A stretch of DNA of 64,000 nt. Source: Deltaproteobacteria bacterium HGW-Deltaproteobacteria-19. GTDB taxonomy: Bacteria > Desulfobacterota > Syntrophia > Syntrophales > PHBD01. Position numbers and translations under genes: made by a program. The stretch is taken from assembly GCA_002841865.1 (NCBI GenBank), contig PHBD01000003.1, positions 1 to 64,000 on the forward strand. The letters are read 5' to 3'. Shown here piece by piece: positions 17,459 to 26,500 of this stretch; the first letter of the stretch is position 1; the number at the start of each line of letters is the position of its first letter. The notes under the pieces are model-generated. The model did not search any database, was not told the origin of the DNA, and saw only the letters and a program-made list of their open reading frames with translations.

Positions 17459-19402
17459 TCAGGAATCCCAGATAAAGGTGACGCCGCTGTTGGGGAAGAT
17501 CCACTCGTCGTCGGCGATGGTGAGCGTGGTGGCTTTGCCCTGCTCCCGGGCGACCCGCGGGTACGGGTGCTTGCCGGCGAAATAGCTGACTTCCCGGACG
17601 CGGCGAAGGTTTGCCTTCTCGTAATTGAAGGAAATCTGCAGCCCCCGGGTCGGGTAGGCGACGAATACTGAAAACAGGTTGTTTTTCTTTGACTTTTTCG
17701 TGGCGATCTCGAAGGCGAAGCGCACCGGACGGTTGAGCTTCTTCTTCAGAAGATCGCCGCCGCACCAGACCTCGAAGCCCCGGGGAGTGTTCTCCGCCCG
17801 GAGGATGGGGACGTCCTCCCCGTCGATCGTGACCCGCTCGATCCGGAAGTCCCGCTCCGTCACCGCCTCGTCGCCCAGGTTCAGGAGCCACCGGTACTCG
17901 CAGCGCTTCTCCTCGAAGAGGGCCTCCAGCTGCTCGTTGTTCATGGCGCAGCCGATCATGAAGACGGGCTCCCGGAGGGCCTTCGTGTACTCCACCCGGG
18001 TCAGAACCCGGAAGAACTCCCCCCGTTTGCGCTTCCCGTTCTCCGGAGAGGCCTCGGAGACCTCGATGTCGTAGCGGAAGCGGTCCCGGAGCTCCAGCTG
18101 CCGGTCCTCCTTCCCGAAGAGGGTCTCGAACATCTCCGAGAAAATGGCGTCCCCCATCTCCTCGCTCTGGGCCCGGGTCTGGAAGCAGTGGCGGATGATG
18201 CTGTCGATGCGGGCGACGGACTTCTCCTCCCCGGGGATGTAGATCCGCCGGAGGCGCGGCTCCACCGCATCGGCCCGGCCCTTCTGGACGAAGACCCGGG
18301 GAGCCCGCTTGCCGAGGGCACACAGGACGTCATAGCTGATCGTGTTCGTCCGGGCGGCGATCTCGTTGGCGGAGATGTACTCCGCCCCCTGCCGGCCCAT
18401 GAGAACCACCTCGTCGCCGATCCCGCAGTCGGGGATGCGGCTCACGTCGACGGTGCACATGTCCATGGAGATGCGGCCGACGATGGGCGCCCGCCGGCCG
18501 CGGATGAGGACTTCGCCTGCGTTCGACAGCATGATCCCGTACCCGTCTCCGTAGCCCACAGGAATCGTGGCGATGCGGGTGGGGCGGTAGGTGATGTAGG
18601 TGCGGTTGTAGCCGATGCTGTAGCCCTCGGGGAACTCCTTCAGGAGGACGACCCGCGTCTTGAAGCTCATGACGGGAGACAGGTCCGCCTTGTCCTTCGT
18701 GTCCGGCCCCGGGTAGATGCCGTAGGTCATGATGCCCGGCCGGACCAGGTCCAGGTTGTATTCGGGGAAGTTCAGGACGGCCCCGCTGTTGGACATATGC
18801 TTCAGGGGAATCCGGATCCCGTTTTCATCGAGCTTCGCCAGGAGGTCCCGGAAATGGGTCCACTGGCGATTGTTATAGTCCACCAGGATCTCGCTGGAGG
18901 ACAGGTGGGTGAAGATGCCCTCCAGGTCCAGGTTCGGCATGTCCAGGACCGTGCGGATCAGGTCGAGGGCCTCGTAGTGGATCGTTCCGCCGCGGCCCAT
19001 GCCCGTGTCCACCTCGATGTGCACGGAAACGCGGATGCCCGCCTTTCGGGCGCTCCTCTGCAGCTCCCGTGCGAAGGACGCGTCGGACACCGACGGCGTG
19101 AGGCCGTACTTGACGATCTGGCCGATCTCCGAATCCGGGGAGGGGCTGAGAATGACGACCGGGGAGGTGATGCCGCTGGCGCGGAGCTGGACACCCTCGT
19201 CTGCGTTGGCCACACCGAGCGCCCAGGCGCCGTTCCGGAGGGCGACGCTTGAGAGTTCGAGGGCGCCGTGGCCGTAGGCATCGGCCTTCACGACCTGCAT
19301 GATCCGGACGTCCGGGCCGACCAGGCGCTTCAGTTCCTCCCAGTTCCGGGAGAAGCTGTCGAGATCGACTTCGACCCAGCTTCTGTATTTCTGCTCTTCC
19401 AT
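17459..19402 (-). CDS. alr: Alanine racemase with unexplained 270-residue C-terminal extension
   Basis: 647 residues, against about 370 for ordinary Alr. Residues 1-375 are a complete PLP-dependent alanine racemase: Lys39 in VVKADAYGHG, the second catalytic Tyr in SIGYNRTY, and RPGIMTYGIYPG and VGRISMDMCTVDV. Residues about 380-647 match no family I recognise. This part starts with a helical segment rich in charge, contains two Cys (VFMIGCAMNN and EEKRCEYRW), becomes beta-strand-rich and ends in DDEWIFPNSGVTFIW. It has no MurF or Ddl motif. It heads the operon with ddl, the DUF2600 gene and the dpp permeases. Confidence 0.88.
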   Translation of the reverse strand: MEEQKYRSWVEVDLDSFSRNWEELKRLVGPDVRIMQVVKADAYGHGALELSSVALRNGAWALGVANADEGVQLRASGITSPVVILSPSPDSEIGQIVKYGLTPSVSDASFARELQRSARKAGIRVSVHIEVDTGMGRGGTIHYEALDLIRTVLDMPNLDLEGIFTHLSSSEILVDYNNRQWTHFRDLLAKLDENGIRIPLKHMSNSGAVLNFPEYNLDLVRPGIMTYGIYPGPDTKDKADLSPVMSFKTRVVLLKEFPEGYSIGYNRTYITYRPTRIATIPVGYGDGYGIMLSNAGEVLIRGRRAPIVGRISMDMCTVDVSRIPDCGIGDEVVLMGRQGAEYISANEIAARTNTISYDVLCALGKRAPRVFVQKGRADAVEPRLRRIYIPGEEKSVARIDSIIRHCFQTRAQSEEMGDAIFSEMFETLFGKEDRQLELRDRFRYDIEVSEASPENGKRKRGEFFRVLTRVEYTKALREPVFMIGCAMNNEQLEALFEEKRCEYRWLLNLGDEAVTERDFRIERVTIDGEDVPILRAENTPRGFEVWCGGDLLKKKLNRPVRFAFEIATKKSKKNNLFSVFVAYPTRGLQISFNYEKANLRRVREVSYFAGKHPYPRVAREQGKATTLTIADDEWIFPNSGVTFIWDS

Positions 19403-19504
19403 GACCTGTTAAGATCCGTGTCTCTGCTAAGGGATATTTCGCTACCTTCGGCAACGGAAGGGACGGGACGGCTCCGCGCAGCGCCCCGACGGCGGGACTG
19501 GAAG

Positions 19505-19539
19505 AAAAAAACGCGCGGACGGTCGTCGCTACGCCGCGC
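19505..19539 (-). terminator. Intrinsic terminator after the cyclase gene
   Basis: On the minus strand GCGCGG pairs with CCGCGC (19534-19539 with 19513-19518) and is followed by a seven-T run (19505-19511). It separates the cyclase gene from alr. The rest of the 140-base gap shows no gene. Confidence 0.7.
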
Positions 19540-19542
19540 CGT

Positions 19543-21798
19543 TCACTTTCTCGTCATGGTGAAGACGCCGTCCCACTCGCCCTCCGGCGGTTGCTCCTTG
19601 AGAGACTGACAGCGGGAAATATAGAGTTCCGACGGCGCATCTCTGTGATTGATATTGAGGACCTGACGGAACAGGGCGATTGCCTCGTCCCAGCGCCCTT
19701 CCTTATACCGGGTGAGCCCTTCCTCGAAGACATTGATCCATCGCTCCCAGCGGTCGGCGTCTTTCTGCTCCCCCAGGAGTTCGTAGATCTTGACCGGGAG
19801 CTTCTTGCCCTTCACCCGGACGGAATCCAGCTCACGGCAGATGAATCTGTCCTTGACGGCCTCGTACGTGAACTCGCTGATAACGATGTTGGTCCCGTAT
19901 TCCTTGTTGATCCCCTCGAGGCGGGAGCCCAGGTTCACACTGTCTCCCATGACGGTGTAGTCGAAGCGCATCTGGGAGCCCATGTTGCCGACGACCATGT
20001 CTCCCGTGTTGATGCCCACGCCGATGTCCATCCGCGGGCGGCCTTCGGATTCCCATTTATTCTGGAGTTTCCGCAGTTCTTCGAGCATCTCCAGGGCGGT
20101 CTGGCAGGCCCGCTCGGCGTGGTCCGGCTGATCCAGCGGAGCGCCCCAGACGGCCATGATGGCGTCGCCCATGTACTTGTCCAGGAGGCCATTGTACTTG
20201 AATACCAGGTCCGTCATGGAGGTGAGGTATTCGTTGAGCAGGTGGACCAGCTCTTCCGGCGAGAGCTTCTCCGAGATCGTGGTGAACCCGCGGATGTCGG
20301 AGAACAGGACGGTCAGCTTCTTCTTGTCCCCGCCGAGCTTCAGCTTGGTGGGATCCTTCAGCATCTCGTTGATGACCGAGGCCGTCAGGTAATACTGGAA
20401 GGCCCCGCGGATCTTCTGCTTTTCCCGCTCCTCCGTGATGTAGCGGTATATGGTGACGGCCACGTATACGGTCAGGATTGACAGCACCGGGTAGATCAGG
20501 TTCAGCCAGAGGTTCATCCGGGTGAACAGCAGGGTGTTCACGAAGACGAAGCCCGCCAGGATGACGGCGCTCAGGAGAAGGCCGCGGACAGCACTGAACC
20601 GGGGCAGCACGAGGCCGACCAGGAGTCCGAGGCCGATGATGCTCAGGAAATCCACCAGCGACGTCCAGGCGGTGCGTTCGAGGAAGTTTTGCTTCAGGAT
20701 GTTGTCGATGACAGTGGCATGGATCTCCACCCCGGGATAGACGGAGCTGAAGGGGGTTACCCGGAGATCATAGATCCCGATGGCCGTCGCCCCGACAATG
20801 ATGATCTTGTCCTTGAACGTATCGGGATCCAGCCTCCCATTCAGGATGTCGGAGATCGAGTAGTGGGGAAACGTCTTCCCGGGACCGAGATAGTTGATCA
20901 GGATCCGCCCCGCCTCGTCGGTGGGAATCCGGATATCGGCGATCTGGACGCCTTCCACTCCGAAATCGGCAAGTTTGAGGACCAGGGGCTCTGCGTCGAA
21001 ATACTGCTGCAGAAGTGCCAGCGACAGGGGGTTGTAGAAGTTGTCTTCAATCTTGATGACCAGGGGAGACCATCGGATCACGCCGTCCGCATCGGGAAAT
21101 GCATTGAAATAGCCGCTGTTCTGGCCTGCCTCCGATACGGCCGGAAGGTTCGGCTCCGCCGTGTAGGCATGAATGAACGCGTTTTCGTCGGGCTTCACCC
21201 CGGCTTTGGCCTCCACCATCTGGTACCGGGAACTGGCGATGAAGTCCAACCGCTCCTCCGCATCCTTCTCCGTGAGATGGGCCACGTCCCTCTTGGAGAG
21301 ATGGAAGAAGTACCCCAGGGAGACGTTTTCCGCCTTCTCGACGGCCCGCGCCAGGGCTGCATCCGTGTCGGCGCCGGCCCGCTTGCGCTCCAGAACCTTC
21401 ATCACCGCGGGGCTTGCCGCTCCTCCCGCCTTCAACTCCTTCGCGAGGGCACCCAGGGCCTGGAGGCTCGAGTTCTCGTCAGGCTCGGCGAACACGATAT
21501 CGAAGCCGATCGCCTTGGCCCCGTCCTTCTTCAGCATTTCCACAAGGCGGGCCATGGTCGTCCGCGGCCAGGGCCAGCGCCCCAGTTCGCTCAGGCTCTT
21601 CTCGTCCACCGTGGCAATGACCACCGTATCGAGGGGCGCAACGTTGCCCCGGGAAACCATGCGCAGGTCCAGGGTTTTCAACTCCATGAAATGGAGAAAG
21701 GACGGGTTCACAAAGAAGAGAGTGACGATTACAAAGATGACGGCAATCGTGATGGTCAGGGGGGATATTGTGAAGAGCTTCCCGAGTTTATCCTTCAT
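19543..21798 (-). CDS. CHASE2-domain class III adenylate/guanylate cyclase
   Basis: 751 residues. There is an N-terminal membrane segment (about 14-32), then a periplasmic CHASE2 sensor (about 35-370, with GRWPWPRTTMARLV and GAKAIGFDIVFAEPD), three membrane helices (about 382-460), and a class III nucleotide cyclase domain (about 490-690). The metal-binding Asp residues are in VLFSDIRGFT and DKYMGDAIMAVWG, and GDSVNLGSRLEG closes the catalytic core. A short TPR-like tail follows. It should turn an extracytoplasmic signal into cAMP or cGMP; nucleotide choice is not settled here. It is a single gene with its own terminator, 127 bases before tRNA-Thr on the other strand. Confidence 0.92.
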   Translation of the reverse strand: MKDKLGKLFTISPLTITIAVIFVIVTLFFVNPSFLHFMELKTLDLRMVSRGNVAPLDTVVIATVDEKSLSELGRWPWPRTTMARLVEMLKKDGAKAIGFDIVFAEPDENSSLQALGALAKELKAGGAASPAVMKVLERKRAGADTDAALARAVEKAENVSLGYFFHLSKRDVAHLTEKDAEERLDFIASSRYQMVEAKAGVKPDENAFIHAYTAEPNLPAVSEAGQNSGYFNAFPDADGVIRWSPLVIKIEDNFYNPLSLALLQQYFDAEPLVLKLADFGVEGVQIADIRIPTDEAGRILINYLGPGKTFPHYSISDILNGRLDPDTFKDKIIIVGATAIGIYDLRVTPFSSVYPGVEIHATVIDNILKQNFLERTAWTSLVDFLSIIGLGLLVGLVLPRFSAVRGLLLSAVILAGFVFVNTLLFTRMNLWLNLIYPVLSILTVYVAVTIYRYITEEREKQKIRGAFQYYLTASVINEMLKDPTKLKLGGDKKKLTVLFSDIRGFTTISEKLSPEELVHLLNEYLTSMTDLVFKYNGLLDKYMGDAIMAVWGAPLDQPDHAERACQTALEMLEELRKLQNKWESEGRPRMDIGVGINTGDMVVGNMGSQMRFDYTVMGDSVNLGSRLEGINKEYGTNIVISEFTYEAVKDRFICRELDSVRVKGKKLPVKIYELLGEQKDADRWERWINVFEEGLTRYKEGRWDEAIALFRQVLNINHRDAPSELYISRCQSLKEQPPEGEWDGVFTMTRK

Positions 21799-21862
21799 GG
21801 CCCTCCCTCCGGCAAAGATGCGGCGAGCATACCAGACCGCCCCCGAATGTCAAGGGAAAGGC

Positions 21863-21891
21863 TTGACAAGCCTCAATCCTTGGGGTAAAGA
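21863..21891 (+). promoter_or_regulatory. Candidate promoter of tRNA-Thr
   Basis: TTGACA (21863-21868), 17-base spacer, TAAAGA (21886-21891), 34 bases before the mature tRNA 5' end. The -35 is a perfect match. Confidence 0.6.
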
Positions 21892-21925
21892 CGTCCTCTA
21901 TTTTTCAGCCATTCAGACGCACCGT

Positions 21926-22001
21926 GCCGATGTAGCTCAGCTGGTAGAGCAGGCGATTCGTAATCGCCAGGTCAGGAGTTCGAATCTCCTCATCGGCTCC
22001 A
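21926..22001 (+). tRNA. tRNA-Thr (anticodon CGU)
   Basis: A 76-base cloverleaf with CCA encoded. The acceptor stem GCCGATG pairs with CATCGGC. The D arm is GCTCAGCTGGTAGAGC, the anticodon stem GGCGA/TCGCC encloses TTCGTAA (anticodon CGT), and the T arm contains GTTCGAATC. The 3' half from 21957 is duplicated at 28791-28839, where it marks the far end of an integrated element, so this copy is the reconstituted functional gene. Confidence 0.97.
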
Positions 22002-22005
22002 GGGA
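21957..22005 (+). repeat. attL: 3' half of tRNA-Thr
   Basis: A 49-base direct repeat running from the anticodon loop to four bases beyond CCA, identical to 28791-28839. It keeps the tRNA gene intact at this end. Confidence 0.95.
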
Positions 22006-22013
22006 AATCAAGG

Positions 22014-22037
22014 GGTTACAACTTCAGGGTTGTAACC
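22014..22037. repeat. Inverted repeat GGTTACAA/TTGTAACC beside attL
   Basis: GGTTACAA (22014-22021) and TTGTAACC (22030-22037) flank eight bases and overlap the integrase stop codon. The motif TTTTGTAAC recurs at about 22069 and near the other end at 28668. These may be arm-type integrase sites or a terminator of the integrase gene (the stem is followed by TTTT on the plus strand). Confidence 0.4.
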
Positions 22038-23093
22038 TTTTGTGCTTTTTGGAGCCCATTGTAACCGTTTTGTAACTGTCCGGCCTGCTGATCGCTGAAT
22101 TGCTGCCGCTTCCGGGCCGCTTCCTTCAAGTCCTCCTGCGAGACGATGTTGTAGCGGTCGAACACGCTCCGGGTCTTGTGACCAGAGATGGTCATAGCCA
22201 CCCGTTCGGGGATGCCTGCCCGAATCATGTTCCTAACGCCACTGCGCCTCAGATCATGAAAGAGCAGTCCCGGCCTGCCTATTTTCCCGCATGCTGTTGC
22301 CCATACCTTGCGGAAGTCGCCAATAGGCATGCCCCTTCTGTGGAAGACGTGAAAACAATCCATCCTCCGATTCCGGTACACAAACTTCATCATTGCCAGA
22401 AGGTCAGACTCCATGTAGAGGGTCCGTCCCTCTCCGTTCTTGGTCTCGCCGGGTTCCAGCCTCACGATACCGTCCTTAAGGTTCACGTGGCTCCACTTTA
22501 GTCCGATAACCTCTTCCCTTCGCCATCCGGTGAAGTAGGCAAAGGTCAACACGGGCTTGAGGTAGTCAGGCAATGCAGCAAGCAACGCCAGATAGTCTTC
22601 ATGCTCGATGAAACCCTTTCGGACGTTGTTCTCCTTCAGCATCAGGATGAAAGGAACCTGTGCGATCTTCGGTGGTGTGCACTGGATTGCGAGATTGAAG
22701 GCCCGCTTGAGCGCTGCCAGTTCACGGTTCACCGAAGCGTTGGCCATCCTCTCGGTAAGACGCTTGTCGATGTAACCCCTGATTCGGGAAGTATCGACAT
22801 CAACAACTCTCATGCCTCCGAAGACCTTGGATAGCAGAGACACACTCCACTCGACCTTACGCAGAGATCACTTACCGTTGATCCGGTAGTCCGTGAGCAA
22901 GTCATCAAACAGCTCGTCAATCTTGACCCGCTCAAAGCAAAGCCCCGGCAACTTCCCTTGAGAGATTTCACCTTCCCGAAGCTTCAAGAGCCTCTTCGCT
23001 ACCTCCATTTTGTCACTGTTGCTAGACTCGGCAAAAGCCTTACCGTTCCGATAATACTTGATCCAAAGGGTCTTTCCGCGCCTATATATGCAT
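22016..23093 (-). pseudogene. Tyrosine integrase, interrupted by stop and frameshift
   Basis: The catalytic half (from 22843, GTG) is intact in sequence: Arg in TGWRREEV, His-x-x-Arg in FHDLRRSG and Tyr in SVFDRYN. The arm- and core-binding N-terminal part continues in the same frame upstream (IYRRGKTLWIKYYRNGK to LLTDYRINGK) but is cut by an in-frame TGA at 22868-22870, exactly inside the core-binding domain. The only ATG at the proper N-terminal position (23091-23093) is in the wrong frame, so a second lesion (one-base shift) is likely. Without the N-terminal domains the enzyme should not recombine its sites. Readthrough of TGA is possible but unsupported. Confidence 0.85.
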
Positions 23094-23554
23094 CAATAAT
23101 CCCGCCGCATTCCTCAAATCCACCCGGAACCGACGATCTACCCAACCCTTGGTCTTCCCCTCATGTCCCGCTCGGATCGCTGATCCTTGCCCGGGAATCA
23201 GGGCTGGCGCGATCTGTTGCTGGAAAAACCGGCGATGTTTTCTTTCGGGCGCTTCGATCATGCCAGTGTCATGCCTCTCGTCTACACAAGGCGAAGAAGC
23301 GTTATGTGTTCGGAACATCATGATAGCATATCATTATAATGCTTGCTTTTTTGATAATCAGGTAGTATCGGTCCATCAATGTGTCGGTTGTGCTTCGGTG
23401 TTGGACGCTAAACCAGACTGAAGGGAACTGTCATGCTCTGAAAATCAATGAACCCCGCTTTCCTGTGAAGGCGGGGTTTTCTATTGGTGATACTCAGTAA
23501 TCCCCATAACGATAATTCACAATGACACTGGTTCTAAAGGAGGGGCTCATACAA
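23094..23554. other. Gene-free AT-rich stretch before the STAND gene
   Basis: Small open frames exist on both strands but none has a ribosome site plus recognisable protein features. One left-reading frame of 79 codons (23082-23321) ends in the integrase start region and looks like chance. The stretch holds the hairpin terminator at 23451-23480 and presumably the STAND gene promoter, which I cannot place convincingly. Confidence 0.5.
23451..23480 (+). terminator. Intrinsic terminator upstream of the STAND gene
   Basis: AACCCCGC (23451-23458) pairs with GCGGGGTT (23471-23478), with TTTT after it. It would insulate the STAND gene from transcription entering from the tRNA side, or act as a leader attenuator. 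Confidence 0.75.
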
Positions 23555-26500
23555 ATGGGTAATATTAGAGTTAATGATCAATTTCAGTCAGATAAGGAAA
23601 TCGAAGCCGCTAAAATGGAAATTATGGACTTAACCAAGATTGCTTCGACATTCCCCCAGATAGAAAAACCAAGCATCAATCGTGAAACCATAATTATGAC
23701 ACTCGCCGATATGCTCAGTAATGACACAGAAGTTGTCATTGTCAACGGACCAGATGGTATTGGCAAAACGACTCTACTTTCCCAGTTTGCTAGGGAATTC
23801 CCCAATAATTCATTTAGCTTGTTTGTCCGCTCGTGTAGTCGATATGCATATGACTCTGTGATGCTTATGAGAGACCTTTGTAACCAGATAGGATGGGTTC
23901 TCAAGAAAGGCACCTACGGCGGTGGAATAGACGTTGATCTTGGGCAATTATTTAATGGACGGCTTTATGATCTTCAAAAGCAAGCTAATTTAGAACGGCA
24001 AACATATTACTTCATTGTTGATGGATTAGAGGAGATCCCCGAAGAGGATTGTCATGAGAGAGATATGATCCTGAATCTTCTCCCATTCGGCATCCCTCGT
24101 TTCCGGTTTATTTTATCAGGACCACTTGAGTCTCTGAATAAACGATCGCAGAAAATCAATGGAATAGTCCCTTTCATATTGATCGGGTTCACTTTTGAAG
24201 AAACGCGCGCATATTTTGAGGGTCTCGTTGATGATCGCTCACAATTGGAATTCATTCATAAAATGTGTAAGAGGCAACCGGGGAATTTGGCTAGCATGCG
24301 ACGGTTATTACAGTCAGGTAAAAGCCTAGATGATCTATTGGAAGAATTTCCTAAATCGCCTCCAGAGTGGTTTGAATTAGAATGGCGAGTTGTTGAAAAT
24401 GACGATCATGTGTTGCGCCAAGCTCTAGCTATTCTTGCATTTGATCGACGCTATCATTCCATAGAAAGCCTTTCTAGGCTGTGCAAAACTGATCCCGTCG
24501 AACTAGAAAAGAGACTAGCACGCTGTAGTTTTGTCGAGCGTCGAAATGAGGGCCATAGTATAGAGTATGTCTGCGATGTATTCAAACGCTTCGCCATGAA
24601 TAGACTGTCTACAATACGTCGAGACGTATTAGATCTAGTAATCTCCGAGCTATTGGTAACTCCTGAAAGCGCTGATGCGCTAACAAATTTACCCAGTGTT
24701 CTCCATGAGGCAGGCCGATATGATGAATTACTTAATTATCTTTCTCCTATGCACATTGGTCGCCTTATTGATTGTGGAGACTCATGGGTTCCACTTCATC
24801 AGAAAGCAGAACTTGGTGTTGAGACTGCTCTTAGCCTGTCACGCGATGGCGATCTACTGAGATTCGGACTTCAAAGAGCTATGATTGCGAGCATCGAGAA
24901 TGCTGAACCATGGCGTTCTGAAATTGAGGCTTATGTAGCGCTTGATGATTTCTCGGCAGCCCAAGCTCTAGTCCAACGAATGGTTACGAAAGAAGATCGC
25001 CTTCAGCTACTTGCGGTAATCACGAAGGCAAAAAAGATGAAGTCTATACCTATCGAGATAGAGTTAAATGACCAAATCCATCAACTTTATCGCATGATTG
25101 ACCGCAAGAGTCTCGGTGACCGAGGAATCGAGATTGCTTCGGACTTACTCTATACGCATCCTGAACTGGCAATAGAACTTGTTCAGGAGTGTGCCGGCAA
25201 AGAACGATCAGAGGACAGACTAGATTTGGCCCTAGCAAAGCTCTCTGTTAATGCATTTGTGAAGAGACAAGAACACCTTGAAAATATGATGTCAACGCAA
25301 GAGGCTCTTAGTGCAAAGGTAAAGGATCCGAAAATTCAAAAATTCATAAACACCATATCAATCTTCTTTGGCGAATACACCGCTGAAGGAATTGTAAACG
25401 ATGTGAATAAATGGGAAAAATCTGCAGATCGAATTTATGCACTGACGGCATGGGCTGCTGTTAATGCAGAACGGCCGGACTCCGCGATTGTCTTAGAACA
25501 TGCTTTGAATACAATTCTTAAAGCAACAACATACACGGCCAATGCCAAAGTTTATAAAGACTTAGCTTTGCCACTGGTGCATATGCCTGACCTAGGGCAA
25601 GTAAAGGTGTTCATTGGTAGATTTGATGGATTGAAAGGTCCTATCGAATCTGCAGGCCCAACTGTTGAGTATGTGGCACTCCAAGGAACTTTAGCCGAGG
25701 CAGAAGCACGATATGACAAAAATGCCGCCGCTGATCGTTTACTAGATTTATTCATCTACTTGGATTCCTTAGCAGATCCGGGAACAAAACTAGAAGCTTT
25801 TGCTATTTTGGCATGTGCTCTAAAAATAATAGATCAAGATAAGATGTTTGAAGGGAGTCATGGGATACATTCTGCTACACTGGATGGCTTAAAGACAGTG
25901 GTCGATGAAATCCTTATGACCACGGCAGACCATTATAAAGCTGTTCGCCCTGCGATTGCGGCATTAACGCGAAGTGATAAGATAATTGCGCTGGAAGTTA
26001 TTAACAGGCTAAATACGTTAACATCACGGGAGTCGGCACTTGTAAGATTTATGAGTGCCGCAGCTGCAGAGCATCCTTCAGAGTATAATTTTTCAATGCT
26101 GGCAAAAGCATATAATAGAATTAGAACCATACCAAAACGTGCGAAGGCAACGCATGCGGTCATAAGGGGATTGTTGAGTCAAAATAAGAACATGTCTGTC
26201 TTCATTACTAATTTAACGGATTTGGCTCCGTGGGTCATGGACATTCCTGATGCCGAGGAGAAATGCCAGGCCATTTGCGAGCTTTATGAGATCCTCATTG
26301 AGCATAAGAATACTATTTCAACTTCAATACTTGAAACATTGCTTAAAGAACTGGAAATTGTCTGGGCTAAAATTGATTCTGGTTGGGCTAGGGTAAATAC
26401 TGGTTTCAAAATAGTTGCCATAATGGCTAAATGTTCTCCTGATGTGAGCCGTGATTTCTTGGCAAAAACTATAAAGGAAAGAAATGAAATCATTTTGGAT

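Noticed and set aside
22868-22870. TGA in the integrase read as selenocysteine
   Set aside because: Integrases are not selenoproteins, no hairpin like a SECIS follows and the start region is also out of frame; decay is simpler.
23082-23321. 79-codon left-reading frame
   Set aside because: No ribosome site or recognisable feature; it ends in the old integrase start region and looks accidental.
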